Source: Pseudemcibacter aquimaris (GTDB taxonomy: Bacteria > Pseudomonadota > Alphaproteobacteria > Sphingomonadales > Emcibacteraceae). From it: DNA of 64,000 bases. Shown here piece by piece: positions 53,734 through 62,892 of this stretch. Numbering within the stretch: position 1 is the stretch's first letter; every line of letters begins with the position of its first letter. The notes below the pieces were generated by a model. It had not been told where the DNA came from and made no database searches. It worked only from the letters and a program-made list of their open reading frames with translations. The translations under genes were made by a program, and so were the position numbers. Where the stretch lies: contig NZ_CP079800.1 of NCBI RefSeq assembly GCF_028869115.1, forward strand, positions 1,922,001 to 1,986,000, given 5' to 3'.

Positions 53734-54189
53734 TCACACTTCCTTTTTTGTCGCTAGGTCACGGAACCAATCGTTTAAAGCTGATTGAACCCTGCAAAAG
53801 GATTTAAGGTCATCATCACTGAACATTTTTGAAAAACCATCCAACAATTCGGTTTCATCATTCCTGATATCAGTAATCGCCTTCCCCCCTGCCCCTGTTA
53901 ATTCATATAAAGGTGACTTCTTGCTTTTGGGATTAGCGGATTTTTTAACAAGCTTTTTATCCAATAGTTCAATTAAAATACGTGACGTAAATTGACGTTT
54001 CACATTTAAGGATGTCGTAATAACCGGCGCGGCGCTTTGCCCATTATTATATAAAACTTCCAATATCGCCCTTTGACCGACACTAATATCAAACTTACTG
54101 ATTTCATTTTCAACGGCACCTGTTATGTGTCGCAACAATGGCCGGGTCAGTTGAATGGACTGATATAATTCATCATTATTTTTCTTCAT
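53734..54189 (-). CDS. MarR-family transcriptional regulator
   Basis: 151 residues. Winged-helix DNA-binding segment around 55-100 (ISVGQRAILEVLYNNG, SLNVKRQFTSRILIELLDKK LVKKSANPKSKKSPLYELT, quoted in parts) in the standard MarR layout, with dimerisation helices at both ends. It is immediately upstream of the isochorismatase-like gene, and a palindrome at 54219 in its promoter is the probable operator, so autoregulation is likely. Confidence 0.82.
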   Translation of the reverse strand: MKKNNDELYQSIQLTRPLLRHITGAVENEISKFDISVGQRAILEVLYNNGQSAAPVITTSLNVKRQFTSRILIELLDKKLVKKSANPKSKKSPLYELTGAGGKAITDIRNDETELLDGFSKMFSDDDLKSFCRVQSALNDWFRDLATKKEV

Positions 54190-54218
54190 TAATGTGAAAT
54201 ATCATGGCGATGCATTAT

Positions 54219-54235
54219 TGTCAACTAAGTTGACA
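54219..54235. promoter_or_regulatory. Probable MarR operator
   Basis: TGTCAAC-TAA-GTTGACA, a perfect seven-base-arm palindrome 30 bases upstream of the MarR start. It overlaps the TTGACA -35 hexamer of the minus-strand promoter. Confidence 0.65.
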
Positions 54236-54322
54236 TAAAATTATTAATGACAGCAATTTTCATAATGATTATTGTAATAAAAAGAGCATTTTGCTCGCCT
54301 AAAGTATAATTGAAAGTGAAGC

Positions 54323-55159
54323 ATGGCATTTAAGAAAGACACGACAATAACATTGGGGCTGTTTATCGTTTTAACGACCATATTTTATGTTATTGGCTAC
54401 TGGCTGATATTTCGTTTGGGTAAGGCAACACCGCTTATGCTTTCTGTTGGTGTGGCGGCCATCACGACATGCTGGATTAGAAAAATACCCATAGCTTCAC
54501 TGGGGTGGTCATGGGGACCGTGGAAATACCAGTATCAAAGCTATTTTATACCGTTACTCGCCATTGGGTTTGGATACATACTGATTTGGTCACTTGGCTT
54601 TGGTGAATGGTATAACACCGACTTTATTGCAGAACAAAAAGAAGCTTATAACTTAACGAACTGGAATGATTACGGGATTATCTTTTTTCATTTTGCGATC
54701 ACCGCAACTATTACATTCTTGCTCGCATTACCATCCGTATTGGGCGAGGAAGTTGCATGGCGCGGCTTTTTAATCCCGGAACTTATGAAATCCATGACAT
54801 TTAAGGGCACGGCATTGGTCAGTGGTTTTTTATGGTCCATCTGGCACTGGCCGCTTATGTATGTCGGCATCTATGGCAATTCACACACGCCCCTCTATTT
54901 TCAGCTATTTTGTTTCACGCTTTATATCATGAGCTCATCCGTGATCATGACTTACTTACGCCTTAAATCAAATAGCCTATGGACAGCAGTAATATTTCAC
55001 ATGTCCGGCAATGTATTTTTACAAAAATATTTCTCATCCCTGACGATCAACACCCAGGACACATATTGGTATGGCGATGAATTTGGATTAATGCCACCAT
55101 TAATGTTGTTTTTGATATCCATACATTTCTGGCGTAAAGGCGTTAAGGAGTTTTCTTAA
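54323..55159 (+). CDS. CPBP-family intramembrane metalloprotease
   Basis: 278 residues with seven or eight helices. LGEEVAWRGFLIPEL has the EExxxR motif (Glu142, Glu143, Arg147), WSIWHWPLMYVGIY the FxxxH-type histidine and VIFHMSGNVF the second histidine, the CAAX protease/Abi (CPBP) signature. Such proteases process prenylated or membrane proteins and some give bacteriocin immunity. The gene diverges from marR; the operator could affect both. It is followed by a tRNA-end-like repeat. Confidence 0.85.
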   Translation: MAFKKDTTITLGLFIVLTTIFYVIGYWLIFRLGKATPLMLSVGVAAITTCWIRKIPIASLGWSWGPWKYQYQSYFIPLLAIGFGYILIWSLGFGEWYNTDFIAEQKEAYNLTNWNDYGIIFFHFAITATITFLLALPSVLGEEVAWRGFLIPELMKSMTFKGTALVSGFLWSIWHWPLMYVGIYGNSHTPLYFQLFCFTLYIMSSSVIMTYLRLKSNSLWTAVIFHMSGNVFLQKYFSSLTINTQDTYWYGDEFGLMPPLMLFLISIHFWRKGVKEFS

Positions 55160-55171
55160 GAGCAAGAAAAA

Positions 55172-55192
55172 TGGTGCTGCAGGAGGGAATAG
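55172..55192. repeat. tRNA 3'-end-like repeat, left copy
   Basis: TGGTGCTGCAGGAGGGAATAG matches TGGTGCTGCTGGAGAGAATTG at 56084 in 18 of 21 positions, same orientation. On the minus strand it reads like the end of a tRNA with CCA. The T arm itself does not fold in this copy. Confidence 0.55.
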
Positions 55193-55363
55193 CCCATTTA
55201 TCCTTTAAGTTATTGAGAATAAAAATGTTATCACATTTATACTTAGTCAATTGTGCACCAGTTGTGTGACCTGTGATCAAGTATGTATTCAAACTATTCA
55301 TACATTGCCTTTCAATTTAATTACCAGTATGGTTTTAATAATTATACAGGGGGTTAGAAATTC

Positions 55364-55774
55364 ATGTCCAACAAGCTCTTGAAAATCGGAATACCCTTTC
55401 TCTTAGTGATTGGGGCGATTGTTCTCAATATTGCAAATAATCCGCTTCGCCGTTCAAGTGATGAGCTAAGAAGTGAAATACTATTGTCTACACCAATTGG
55501 GACAAATGTAGAGTCAGTTAAAGAATACATTCTGGATAGAGCCGCTAGAGGACAAATCCAATCTTGGGGTAGTGACTTGTATAGTATACGTGATTCAGTA
55601 CACTACGAAATAGAAGAAACATTAAACAATGACGAAGTTCACTTTATATTAAGAACATATCTTGGTTCCTATCATGCCCCAATATTTTCTGAATATGTTG
55701 TAGTGGATTGGCATTTCAATGAGGCTTCTGACTGTACTTTCATCAAGGTTTGGAAATTTAAAGATGCTCTCTAG
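55364..55774 (+). CDS. AT-rich orphan protein with an N-terminal helix
   Basis: 136 residues. One N-terminal helix (6-24) is followed by a soluble domain that includes GTNVESVKEYILDRAARGQI and ending SDCTFIKVWKFKDAL. ATG 55364 has GGGGG upstream. It lies between two tRNA-end-like repeats with a partner gene overlapping by 11 bases. I do not recognise the family. Confidence 0.55.
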   Translation: MSNKLLKIGIPFLLVIGAIVLNIANNPLRRSSDELRSEILLSTPIGTNVESVKEYILDRAARGQIQSWGSDLYSIRDSVHYEIEETLNNDEVHFILRTYLGSYHAPIFSEYVVVDWHFNEASDCTFIKVWKFKDAL

Positions 55775-56069
55775 TAAAGTTAATAAGGAATACTCTAAGT
55801 TCCTTCTAGTCTCAGAAAGTGGATACGATAAGAGTCATGATGATATGTTGATGTCTTTATTAGACCAAGAATATGAATTATTTTGTGTTGTTGGTAAGGA
55901 TTGTGAACTTTGGGAAGATATTATGGACGAAATTGCCGTGGGGGATGGAACCAATATTAGATTTATTACAACAACTAGCCATCCGGACGAAACGATCGAA
56001 GAAGTAATTGAGTTCGCTAAAAGTTTTCACACAAAAAAGAAGTCAGATTTAAAAATAATCTACGTATAG
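55764..56069 (+). CDS. Small protein resembling the DUF7684 pattern
   Basis: 101 residues from ATG 55764, overlapping the previous gene by 11 bases. FLLVSESGYDKSHDDMLMSL and YELFCVVGKDCELWEDIMDE recall a small family (FLLV...D, then YFCxWGxDCxxWED) that I believe is named DUF7684; confidence in that name is low. No signal or helix. The translational overlap with the anchored orphan upstream suggests the two work together. Confidence 0.55.
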   Translation: MLSSKVNKEYSKFLLVSESGYDKSHDDMLMSLLDQEYELFCVVGKDCELWEDIMDEIAVGDGTNIRFITTTSHPDETIEEVIEFAKSFHTKKKSDLKIIYV

Positions 56070-56083
56070 AAAATTTATAAAAC

Positions 56084-56112
56084 TGGTGCTGCTGGAGAGA
56101 ATTGAACTCTCC
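56084..56112 (-). pseudogene. tRNA 3'-end fragment (T arm, acceptor strand and CCA)
   Basis: On the minus strand: GAGAG-TTCAATT-CTCTC is a canonical T arm (five pairs, seven-base loop starting TTC), followed by CAGCAGC, a discriminator A and CCA, so the distances are exactly those of a tRNA. No D arm or anticodon arm follows upstream; a terminator is there instead. It is therefore an isolated 3' end, as left at tRNA-targeted integration sites. Confidence 0.6.
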
Positions 56113-56131
56113 GCATTGATCGTCCCATCAT

Positions 56132-56153
56132 AAAAAAAGGGGCCAATGGCCCC
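56132..56153 (-). terminator. Terminator of korAB
   Basis: GGGGCC-ATT-GGCCCC on the minus strand followed by seven T residues, 25 bases past the korB stop. Confidence 0.9.
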
Positions 56154-56177
56154 TTAATACAAATTATTTGATAATGC

Positions 56178-57200
56178 TTATTCCACCGTCCAGGTGCGGC
56201 CTTGACGGATCAGGGCGTTGAAATCAGCTGGCTTGGCGGCTTTGGCGGCGTCCATTTGTTGATGGACGGCGTCATTGTATGTTTCCGCTGGTTCACAGTA
56301 AATCACACCGCAAACAACCGGGAATTCCGGTGCGGTTAATTGCACCAGCATATGTGCCATCATTTTATTGGTTTCATCATGGATCAGAATATCATCTTCT
56401 GTGATGCCGTTTTCACCGATGGTGACCACTTCCATGGCAAATTGATCCATATTGAAACGGATACCCATGTTCTTTTCTTTACCAAAAATCAGTGGCTTAC
56501 CATGTTCAACATGGATTTGTGTGTTTTCGGCTTCTTTTTTGTTGGTGAAATGTTCAAAAACCTTGTCGTTAAATACGATACAGTTTTGATAAATTTCCAC
56601 AAATGATGCGCCCTTATGATCGCGTGCACGTTCCAGCGTACCCGGAAGCGCTTTTAACGCCGTATCAATACCACGGGCCACAAAACGTGCCCCCGCCCCA
56701 AGCGCAAATGAACATGGTGTCAGCGGCAAATCAACAGAACCCATCGGGGTAGACGGTGATTTTGTGCCTGGTTTTGATGTCGGGGAATACTGTCCCTTGG
56801 TCAGACCATAAATTTCGTTGTTAAACAACATGATCTGCATATCCACATTACGACGCAGCACATGCAGCATATGGTTACCACCGATACTTAAGCCGTCACC
56901 GTCACCGGTCACAAGCCATACATCAAGGTCAGGGTTCGCAAGCTTAACACCCGTCGCCACCGCCGGCGCACGGCCGTGAATTGTGTGAAAACCGTATGTT
57001 TCCATGTAATACGGGAAACGTGACGAACAGCCAATACCGGAAATAAACACTGTGTTTTCCGGTGTCGCGCCAATGTTCGCAAGCGTCATTTGAACGCCTT
57101 TCAGGATCGCATAGTCACCACAACCCGGGCACCAGCGTACTTCCTGATCGGTTTCAAAATCTTTGAATGTTAATTTTTTAACGTCTGCTTGTTTGTTCAT
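56178..57200 (-). CDS. korB: 2-oxoacid:ferredoxin oxidoreductase subunit beta
   Basis: 340 residues. WCPGCGDYAILKGVQ and SGIGCSSRFPYYMETYGFH supply Cys ligands for the [4Fe-4S] cluster, and TGDGDGLSIGGNHMLHVLRR with NNEIYGLTKGQYSPTS forms the thiamine-diphosphate motif. With KorA it oxidatively decarboxylates 2-oxoglutarate or another 2-oxoacid with ferredoxin as acceptor. It overlaps korA by four bases. No ferredoxin gene is in the window. Confidence 0.93.
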   Translation of the reverse strand: MNKQADVKKLTFKDFETDQEVRWCPGCGDYAILKGVQMTLANIGATPENTVFISGIGCSSRFPYYMETYGFHTIHGRAPAVATGVKLANPDLDVWLVTGDGDGLSIGGNHMLHVLRRNVDMQIMLFNNEIYGLTKGQYSPTSKPGTKSPSTPMGSVDLPLTPCSFALGAGARFVARGIDTALKALPGTLERARDHKGASFVEIYQNCIVFNDKVFEHFTNKKEAENTQIHVEHGKPLIFGKEKNMGIRFNMDQFAMEVVTIGENGITEDDILIHDETNKMMAHMLVQLTAPEFPVVCGVIYCEPAETYNDAVHQQMDAAKAAKPADFNALIRQGRTWTVE

Positions 57201-59065
57201 GACGCATCTCCTGCATGTTCGCGGATACAGTCTTGGATCTCTGTAATTTTAAATGGCTGTCCTGATACTTTGGTCAGTGACACAGCATCAAGCAGATATT
57301 CCGCACGAAGCAGCTTATTCATCTGCCCTTTATTCATTTCGGCAACAATTACCTTGTCATAACTTTTCAACAAGCTTTCAAGGTTTCTTGGCAATGGCCA
57401 GATATTACCGATATGGACATGGGAAACATCAACGCCTTCTTTGCGGCAACGTTTTACCGCCTGATGGATGGCGCCACGTGTTGAACCCCATCCAACAACA
57501 CAAAGCTTACCGCCCTCTTCGCCTTGTGACACTTCCTGTAATGGAATATCATCGGCAATGCCCATGATTTTGTCGGCACGTGTGTCGGACATCAATTGGT
57601 GGTTCGCCGGATCATATGAAATATGGCCACTGTTATAATCTTTTTCAATACCGCCGATACGGTGGATCAGCCCTTCTGTGCCCGGCTTAACCCACGGACG
57701 CGCAAGCGTTTCCGGGTCACGTTTAAACGGGTGGAAATCCTTTGTATCCGTGTGATGTTTTACAGGGAATTTATCAAGTTCGTTGATATCCGGTAATTTC
57801 CATGGCTCGGACGCGTTACCGATATAACCATCGGAAAGCACCATCACCGGTGTCATATATTTGGTGGCGATACGTACCGCTTCGATACCCACATCGAAAC
57901 AGTCCTGCGGGTTTGACGCGGAAAGCACACAAATCGGTGCATCACCGTTACGGCCCCAAACCGCCTGGAATAAATCAGACTGTTCCGTTTTAGTCGGAAG
58001 ACCGGTTGACGGGCCCGCACGTTGAATATCAACAATCACAAGCGGCAATTCCGTACTGATCGCAAGGCCCATTGCTTCGGTCTTTAGCGCGATACCCGGG
58101 CCGGAACTTGATGTAATACCAAGCTGACCCGCAAATGACGCACCAATCGCGCCACAAATCGCGGCGATTTCATCTTCCGCCTGGAAGGTGGTTACGCCAA
58201 ATTCTTTTAACCCTGATAACGTATGCAGCAATGTTGACGCAGGCGTAATCGGGTATGATCCAAGCATCAACGGAATGTCACCAAGTTGCGACCCCGCAAC
58301 AAGACCCCACGCAAGAGCCTGGTTACCATTCACGGTACGGTATTCGCCCGGTTCTTCCTTATGAACGCCGATGTTATAACGACGTAGGTTGCTTGAAACT
58401 TCTGCGGTTTCGCCGTACGCATGGCCCGCATTAATCGCGGCAACGTTGGCCGCCGCCACATCCGGAAGTTTTTTAAATTTCTGCTCTAACCAATCTGTGA
58501 TCGGTTTACGTGGACGGCCAAACATCCATAGGATCAATCCAAGCGTCCACATATTCTTGGAACGGATCGCATCCTTTTTACCAAGGCCGTATTCTTTCAC
58601 GGATTCAAGGGTCATCTTCGTGATATCAAGCTTTTGAACCTGATAGCCATCAAGCGTATGATCCTCAAGCGGGTTTGCTTCATATCCTGCTTTATCAAGG
58701 TTACGTTGGTTAAACGCCCCTTCATCAAGGATGATCAGACCACCTTCTTTAAGACCGCCAAGGCTTACTTTAAGAGCCGCAGGGTTCATACATACAAGTA
58801 CGTCTGGTGCATCACCCGCCGTTGACACCTCAACAGATCCGAAATTGATCTGGAACGCGGAAACACCAAATGTGGTGCCGACAGGTGCGCGAATTTCAGC
58901 GGGGAAATCAGGAAACGTTGAAAGGTCGCTTCCTTCAAGCGCAGTCACAACGGAAAACTGTGTCCCGGTAAGCTGCATTCCATCGCCAGAATCACCTGCA
59001 AAACGGACGCATACGGAATCCTGTTCCACATAATTCTCGGCTGATGTTTCTACATTCATACTCAT
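57197..59065 (-). CDS. korA: 2-oxoacid:acceptor oxidoreductase subunit alpha (gamma-alpha fusion)
   Basis: 622 residues. The N-terminal gamma domain (about 18-205) begins VRFAGDSGDGMQLTGTQFS; the alpha domain (about 235-600) has GSYPITPASTLLHTLSGLK and QAEDEIAAICGAIGASFAGQ. Fusion in this order is usual for the aerobic 2-oxoglutarate:ferredoxin oxidoreductases of proteobacteria and for the oxygen-tolerant Hydrogenobacter type. Forms an operon with korB and a terminator at 56132. Confidence 0.93.
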   Translation of the reverse strand: MSMNVETSAENYVEQDSVCVRFAGDSGDGMQLTGTQFSVVTALEGSDLSTFPDFPAEIRAPVGTTFGVSAFQINFGSVEVSTAGDAPDVLVCMNPAALKVSLGGLKEGGLIILDEGAFNQRNLDKAGYEANPLEDHTLDGYQVQKLDITKMTLESVKEYGLGKKDAIRSKNMWTLGLILWMFGRPRKPITDWLEQKFKKLPDVAAANVAAINAGHAYGETAEVSSNLRRYNIGVHKEEPGEYRTVNGNQALAWGLVAGSQLGDIPLMLGSYPITPASTLLHTLSGLKEFGVTTFQAEDEIAAICGAIGASFAGQLGITSSSGPGIALKTEAMGLAISTELPLVIVDIQRAGPSTGLPTKTEQSDLFQAVWGRNGDAPICVLSASNPQDCFDVGIEAVRIATKYMTPVMVLSDGYIGNASEPWKLPDINELDKFPVKHHTDTKDFHPFKRDPETLARPWVKPGTEGLIHRIGGIEKDYNSGHISYDPANHQLMSDTRADKIMGIADDIPLQEVSQGEEGGKLCVVGWGSTRGAIHQAVKRCRKEGVDVSHVHIGNIWPLPRNLESLLKSYDKVIVAEMNKGQMNKLLRAEYLLDAVSLTKVSGQPFKITEIQDCIREHAGDAS

Positions 59066-59266
59066 AACCCTTCTATGGCCTTTATTTATTCTGTTTCATT
59101 AAACAGTAACGATTAATAGTTACTTTTGAAACAAATTTACATATAAAAGTTTACATGTAAAATAATATATAAAAATAATTTGCTGTTCATTTATCTTAAA
59201 AACTATTATTTTTCAACAAAAGTTCGTCAATATTACAACACATTTTCTTATCTAAGCCATTACAAA

Positions 59267-60604
59267 ATGTCACTTGCTCAAAACAATCACGAAATATCTC
59301 GACAAATGTGGCAGATTGCAATCCCGGCCGTGCTTGCGAATTTATCCACACCGCTGCTTGGATTAACCGACAGTTTCATCATGGGACACATGCCTCATGA
59401 ACGTTATCTAGCGGCGGTTGCGCTTGGCGCGATGGCGTTTAGCATCCTTTATAACGGGGTCAATTTCTTACGGATGGGCACCACTGGATTATCGGCGCAA
59501 AGCTACGGCAGGTCTGATGAACTGGCGTTAAATCAATTGTTTATACGTGGCTGCATCAGTGCAGCGGTAATCGGCTTTATTTTCATTTTACTACAAGCCC
59601 TTCTCATAAACACATTCATTATGTTCATGGAAGCGGAAGAAAATGTCACCGCCCTCACCCATCTGTATTTTACCATTCGCATTTGGGGTGCGCCCTTTGC
59701 GCTTATGAATTATGTGGCGTCGGGTTGGCTTCTGGGCATTGGCCGCGCGAAAGAGGTTCTATACATCCACCTATACATGAACGTTAGTAATATACTTCTG
59801 AATTTCCTATTTGTGTACGGCTTTGACATGACCGCGGATGGTGTGGCACTTGGCACCGTTTTATCGGAAAGCACGGCATTTATCATCTGCCTTTATTACG
59901 TGAAACGGGAAAACAGATTAAATGCGAAACTGCCGTTATTTGGTGCCGATGTATTACAAGACATCATGAATATGGCCGCTTTTAAAAAGCTGTTTTCATT
60001 AAACCGCGACATATTCATCCGCACTATGTGCCTGACGTTAACGCTTGCGAGCTTTACATTGCTCGGCACTCGTTTCGGTACCGAAATACTTGCGGCCAAT
60101 GCGATACTGATGAATATTCAGAACCTAACCGCATATGGTCTTGATGGCTTCGCACAAGCGGCAGAGGTTTTGGTCGGCAAAGAAATCGGCCGCAAGTCAA
60201 AAGAACGCCTGCGCGCCGCGGTGATCATTTCCGGCAAATGGGCGATTTTTACCGCCAGCGCCTTTAGCATTATTTATTTCCTATTCGGTGAAATGATGAT
60301 CAATGCCCTCACGAATATTGAGGCCATAAGGACAATCGCCCATGATTATCTGATCTGGATTATCGTGTTGCCGATCCTATCGATCTGGAGCTTTCAATTA
60401 GACGGCATCTTCATCGGCGCCACCGCCGGCAGCGACATGCGCAACGGCATGATCATATCCACGGGTTTCTATGTTATCTGTGTATATACCCTGATCCCAA
60501 TGTGGGAAAATCACGGCCTTTGGGCCGCGTATACAGTGTTTATCGTACTGCGAGCCTTAACATTACTGGTCAAATACCCCGCCATTGAAAAACGCGCCAT
60601 ATAA
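59267..60604 (+). CDS. MATE-family multidrug/metabolite exporter (DinF-like)
   Basis: 445 residues from ATG 59267 (MSLAQNNHE); the 29-residue extension to 59180 is not supported. Twelve helices in two six-helix halves: QIAIPAVLANLSTPLLGLTD, SFIMGHMPHERYLAAVALG and the second half with TRFGTEILAANAILMNIQNL. This is the DinF subgroup of Na+ or H+ driven exporters. It diverges from korAB across about 200 bases. Confidence 0.88.
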   Translation: MSLAQNNHEISRQMWQIAIPAVLANLSTPLLGLTDSFIMGHMPHERYLAAVALGAMAFSILYNGVNFLRMGTTGLSAQSYGRSDELALNQLFIRGCISAAVIGFIFILLQALLINTFIMFMEAEENVTALTHLYFTIRIWGAPFALMNYVASGWLLGIGRAKEVLYIHLYMNVSNILLNFLFVYGFDMTADGVALGTVLSESTAFIICLYYVKRENRLNAKLPLFGADVLQDIMNMAAFKKLFSLNRDIFIRTMCLTLTLASFTLLGTRFGTEILAANAILMNIQNLTAYGLDGFAQAAEVLVGKEIGRKSKERLRAAVIISGKWAIFTASAFSIIYFLFGEMMINALTNIEAIRTIAHDYLIWIIVLPILSIWSFQLDGIFIGATAGSDMRNGMIISTGFYVICVYTLIPMWENHGLWAAYTVFIVLRALTLLVKYPAIEKRAI

Positions 60605-60669
60605 ATATTTGAATTCAATTTCCATCCCCGCTATAATTTTGCGAAATCAACATTTTATTGGGGGAAATG

Positions 60670-61764
60670 ATGCTTACCCGAATTATATTTATATTAAGCC
60701 TGCTGATCACACCGGTATTCGCTGATGAAGTCGCGGATAAGGCCGAATTTAAAAAATTATACGCTGAATTTAATGAACTATATTCAAGTTCCGAAGACAT
60801 CGACCCAATCATCGAGGTCGCCGAAAAACTAATCAAAATCGCACCCAAGGCATATGGCAAGAACCATATGAACACCGCCGTTGTGACGTATAATCTGGCG
60901 AGCCTTTATATAGAAAAAGATTTAGAACAGCATAATGTAGAATTAGAGAACCAAACCACAATCCTTTTGGAAAAATATTTTAAAATTCTTGATAGAATTG
61001 ATGCGCCCAAAAACAGAACATACGTCAATCAATTCTTAGTATATCTGAAAGCAAGTGTTGACGATCATGTAGAGGAAAGCATTAAAAGTGAAGCTAGAAA
61101 AATACAAAAAATTGCTAAAGAATTAGACTACGAGCCACAAGAATTGGCGAAAATTGAGAATAGTTTAGCTCATATTCTTTTCAAAAACCGCCAATACCAA
61201 GAAGCAAAAGATTTCCATGAAGATTCAAATTTAAATTATGAAAAAGCTTATGGAGAAAATCATTTTAAAATTGGTGAAAATTTATTTTCAATCGCCAAAA
61301 TTGACATGGGATGGAATAAAAGAGAATTAGCTGAAAAAGAGTTCTTAAAAGCGCTTGATATATTCGAAAAGAATGGTGAATTAGGAAATACACTTGCTCA
61401 ATCAACTCATGCATTCCTTGTCGCTTTATATGAAGAAATGGGAAACCCTGACGCAGCAACTAAACATTGTCAGGCTGTAGCCATTGAACGTCCAAAAGAT
61501 TTTGATAAAGAAATTGATCCATTATACAGAAAACTTCCCGACTATCCGTCCACTCGCAGAGAAGGATATGTTCTCGTCGAATTTAATGTTGATACAAATG
61601 GAAACACACAAGATGTGAAAATCTTAGAAAGTTCTGCAGCAATTTTTGAAAAAAATAGCCTCGAAGCAATTTCAAAATGGAGATATGCGCCTAGTGTGCA
61701 AAATGGCGAACTGATTATTACAGAAAATGCTAAAGCGCGAATTGAATATCGAAGGTCAAGGTAA
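60670..61764 (+). CDS. Exported TPR protein with a TonB C-terminal domain, copy 1
   Basis: 364 residues from ATG 60670, which has GGGGGA upstream (ATG 60667 is too close). A signal peptide (1-18, ends FA-DE) precedes a helical TPR-like region (25-285) and a TonB C-terminal-like domain (about 290-364: YPSTRREGYVLVEFNVDTNG, then ISKWRYAPSVQNGEL). Unlike TonB there is no inner-membrane anchor, so this is probably a soluble periplasmic protein. First of three tandem paralogues: its N-terminus is nearly identical to copy 2 and its middle (THAFLVALYEEMGNPDAATK) to copy 3. Confidence 0.75.
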   Translation: MLTRIIFILSLLITPVFADEVADKAEFKKLYAEFNELYSSSEDIDPIIEVAEKLIKIAPKAYGKNHMNTAVVTYNLASLYIEKDLEQHNVELENQTTILLEKYFKILDRIDAPKNRTYVNQFLVYLKASVDDHVEESIKSEARKIQKIAKELDYEPQELAKIENSLAHILFKNRQYQEAKDFHEDSNLNYEKAYGENHFKIGENLFSIAKIDMGWNKRELAEKEFLKALDIFEKNGELGNTLAQSTHAFLVALYEEMGNPDAATKHCQAVAIERPKDFDKEIDPLYRKLPDYPSTRREGYVLVEFNVDTNGNTQDVKILESSAAIFEKNSLEAISKWRYAPSVQNGELIITENAKARIEYRRSR

Positions 61765-62891
61765 TGATCAAATATCTTCTATTATTCTCTTTACTCCTCT
61801 CCTCTTACGCATTCGCCGATCAAGCAACGGACAAGGCAGAATTTAAAAAATTATACGAAGAATTTAATGAACTATATTCAAGTTCACAGAACATAGAACC
61901 AATTGTTGCAGTAGGAAAAAAACTTATAAAAATTGCTCCGAAAGCTTATGGCAGAAACAGCAAAAATAATGCAATTGTTCACTATAATATGGCACGTTTA
62001 TACGATGAAACCAGTAATGGGAAAATTTATGAATATGAAGAGATTGCCAGCGAATATTATAAGAAATACTTCAAAATTTTAGACAAATCTAAAACGCCAA
62101 AAGATGAAACATACTTTGATCATTATATAGAACTTATCAACACCGAAATGGCACTTCATGGGATATGGTACAAAAATAAATATCTAAACAATTTATTATC
62201 CATGGCATCAAAAAGTAATATTCCAGTTTTGAAAAAAGCAGAAATTGAGGTCTTTGTAGCAAATCAACGTTATCTGAAAGACGACAAAGCAAAAGCACTT
62301 AAAATTTTTATTTCAGCACTAAACAAACTTGAAACCATTGAAAACACGAATAAATTAACCCTTGCAAATGCCTATCTCGGTAAAGCGCTCATTCATTTCG
62401 ACAATAAAAACTACAAGGATGCTGAGGTAGGTTTTCAATTAGCCCTCAAAAATTATGAAGAATTAGAAACAATAGATAAAAACATCCTCGCAAATTCCCA
62501 TAAAAACTTAGCGAGATTATATGTAGAAACAGGTAAATATGATTTGGCTGCATCACACGGCGAACAGGTTACAAAATTTGCTAACAATCCAAAAGAAATG
62601 TTTCTACCGATTGTAAGGAAAGAACCACTATATCCCTCGACCGCAAGGCGTCACGGTGCCGGCGGTTATGTTGTTATCAAATTGACGATTGATACCGAAG
62701 GAAAGACAAAAAACATCACAGTGGTGGAATCATCTTCCTCAGTGTTTGAAGAAAATGCAATAAAAGCTGTCGAAGGATTTCGATATATCCCGCAGTCCGA
62801 AAATGGCACGAGAATTGAAGTACCAAATGTAATGGCCGTATTGCAATTTGGAATAGCCAGTAGAAAATATATGTACATGAAAGCAATGTGA
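61764..62891 (+). CDS. Exported TPR protein with a TonB C-terminal domain, copy 2
   Basis: 375 residues. The ATG overlaps the copy 1 stop (TAATG). A signal peptide (1-18) is followed by KAEFKKLYEEFNELYSSSQN, shared with copy 1, then TPR-like helices and a TonB-C domain (YPSTARRHGAGGYVVIKLTI, then VEGFRYIPQSENGTRIEVPN). A C-terminal extension SRKYMYMKAM is unique. The role is unknown; TonB-C domains normally contact outer-membrane receptor plugs. Confidence 0.75.
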   Translation: MIKYLLLFSLLLSSYAFADQATDKAEFKKLYEEFNELYSSSQNIEPIVAVGKKLIKIAPKAYGRNSKNNAIVHYNMARLYDETSNGKIYEYEEIASEYYKKYFKILDKSKTPKDETYFDHYIELINTEMALHGIWYKNKYLNNLLSMASKSNIPVLKKAEIEVFVANQRYLKDDKAKALKIFISALNKLETIENTNKLTLANAYLGKALIHFDNKNYKDAEVGFQLALKNYEELETIDKNILANSHKNLARLYVETGKYDLAASHGEQVTKFANNPKEMFLPIVRKEPLYPSTARRHGAGGYVVIKLTIDTEGKTKNITVVESSSSVFEENAIKAVEGFRYIPQSENGTRIEVPNVMAVLQFGIASRKYMYMKAM

Positions 62892-62892
62892 T

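Noticed and set aside
54323-55159. CPBP protease as a bacteriocin-immunity gene
   Set aside because: No bacteriocin precursor, leader peptide or transporter gene is near; the generic family name is kept.
56084-56160. A complete tRNA gene on the minus strand
   Set aside because: Only the T arm, acceptor 3' strand and CCA are present; upstream is the korB terminator rather than D and anticodon arms.
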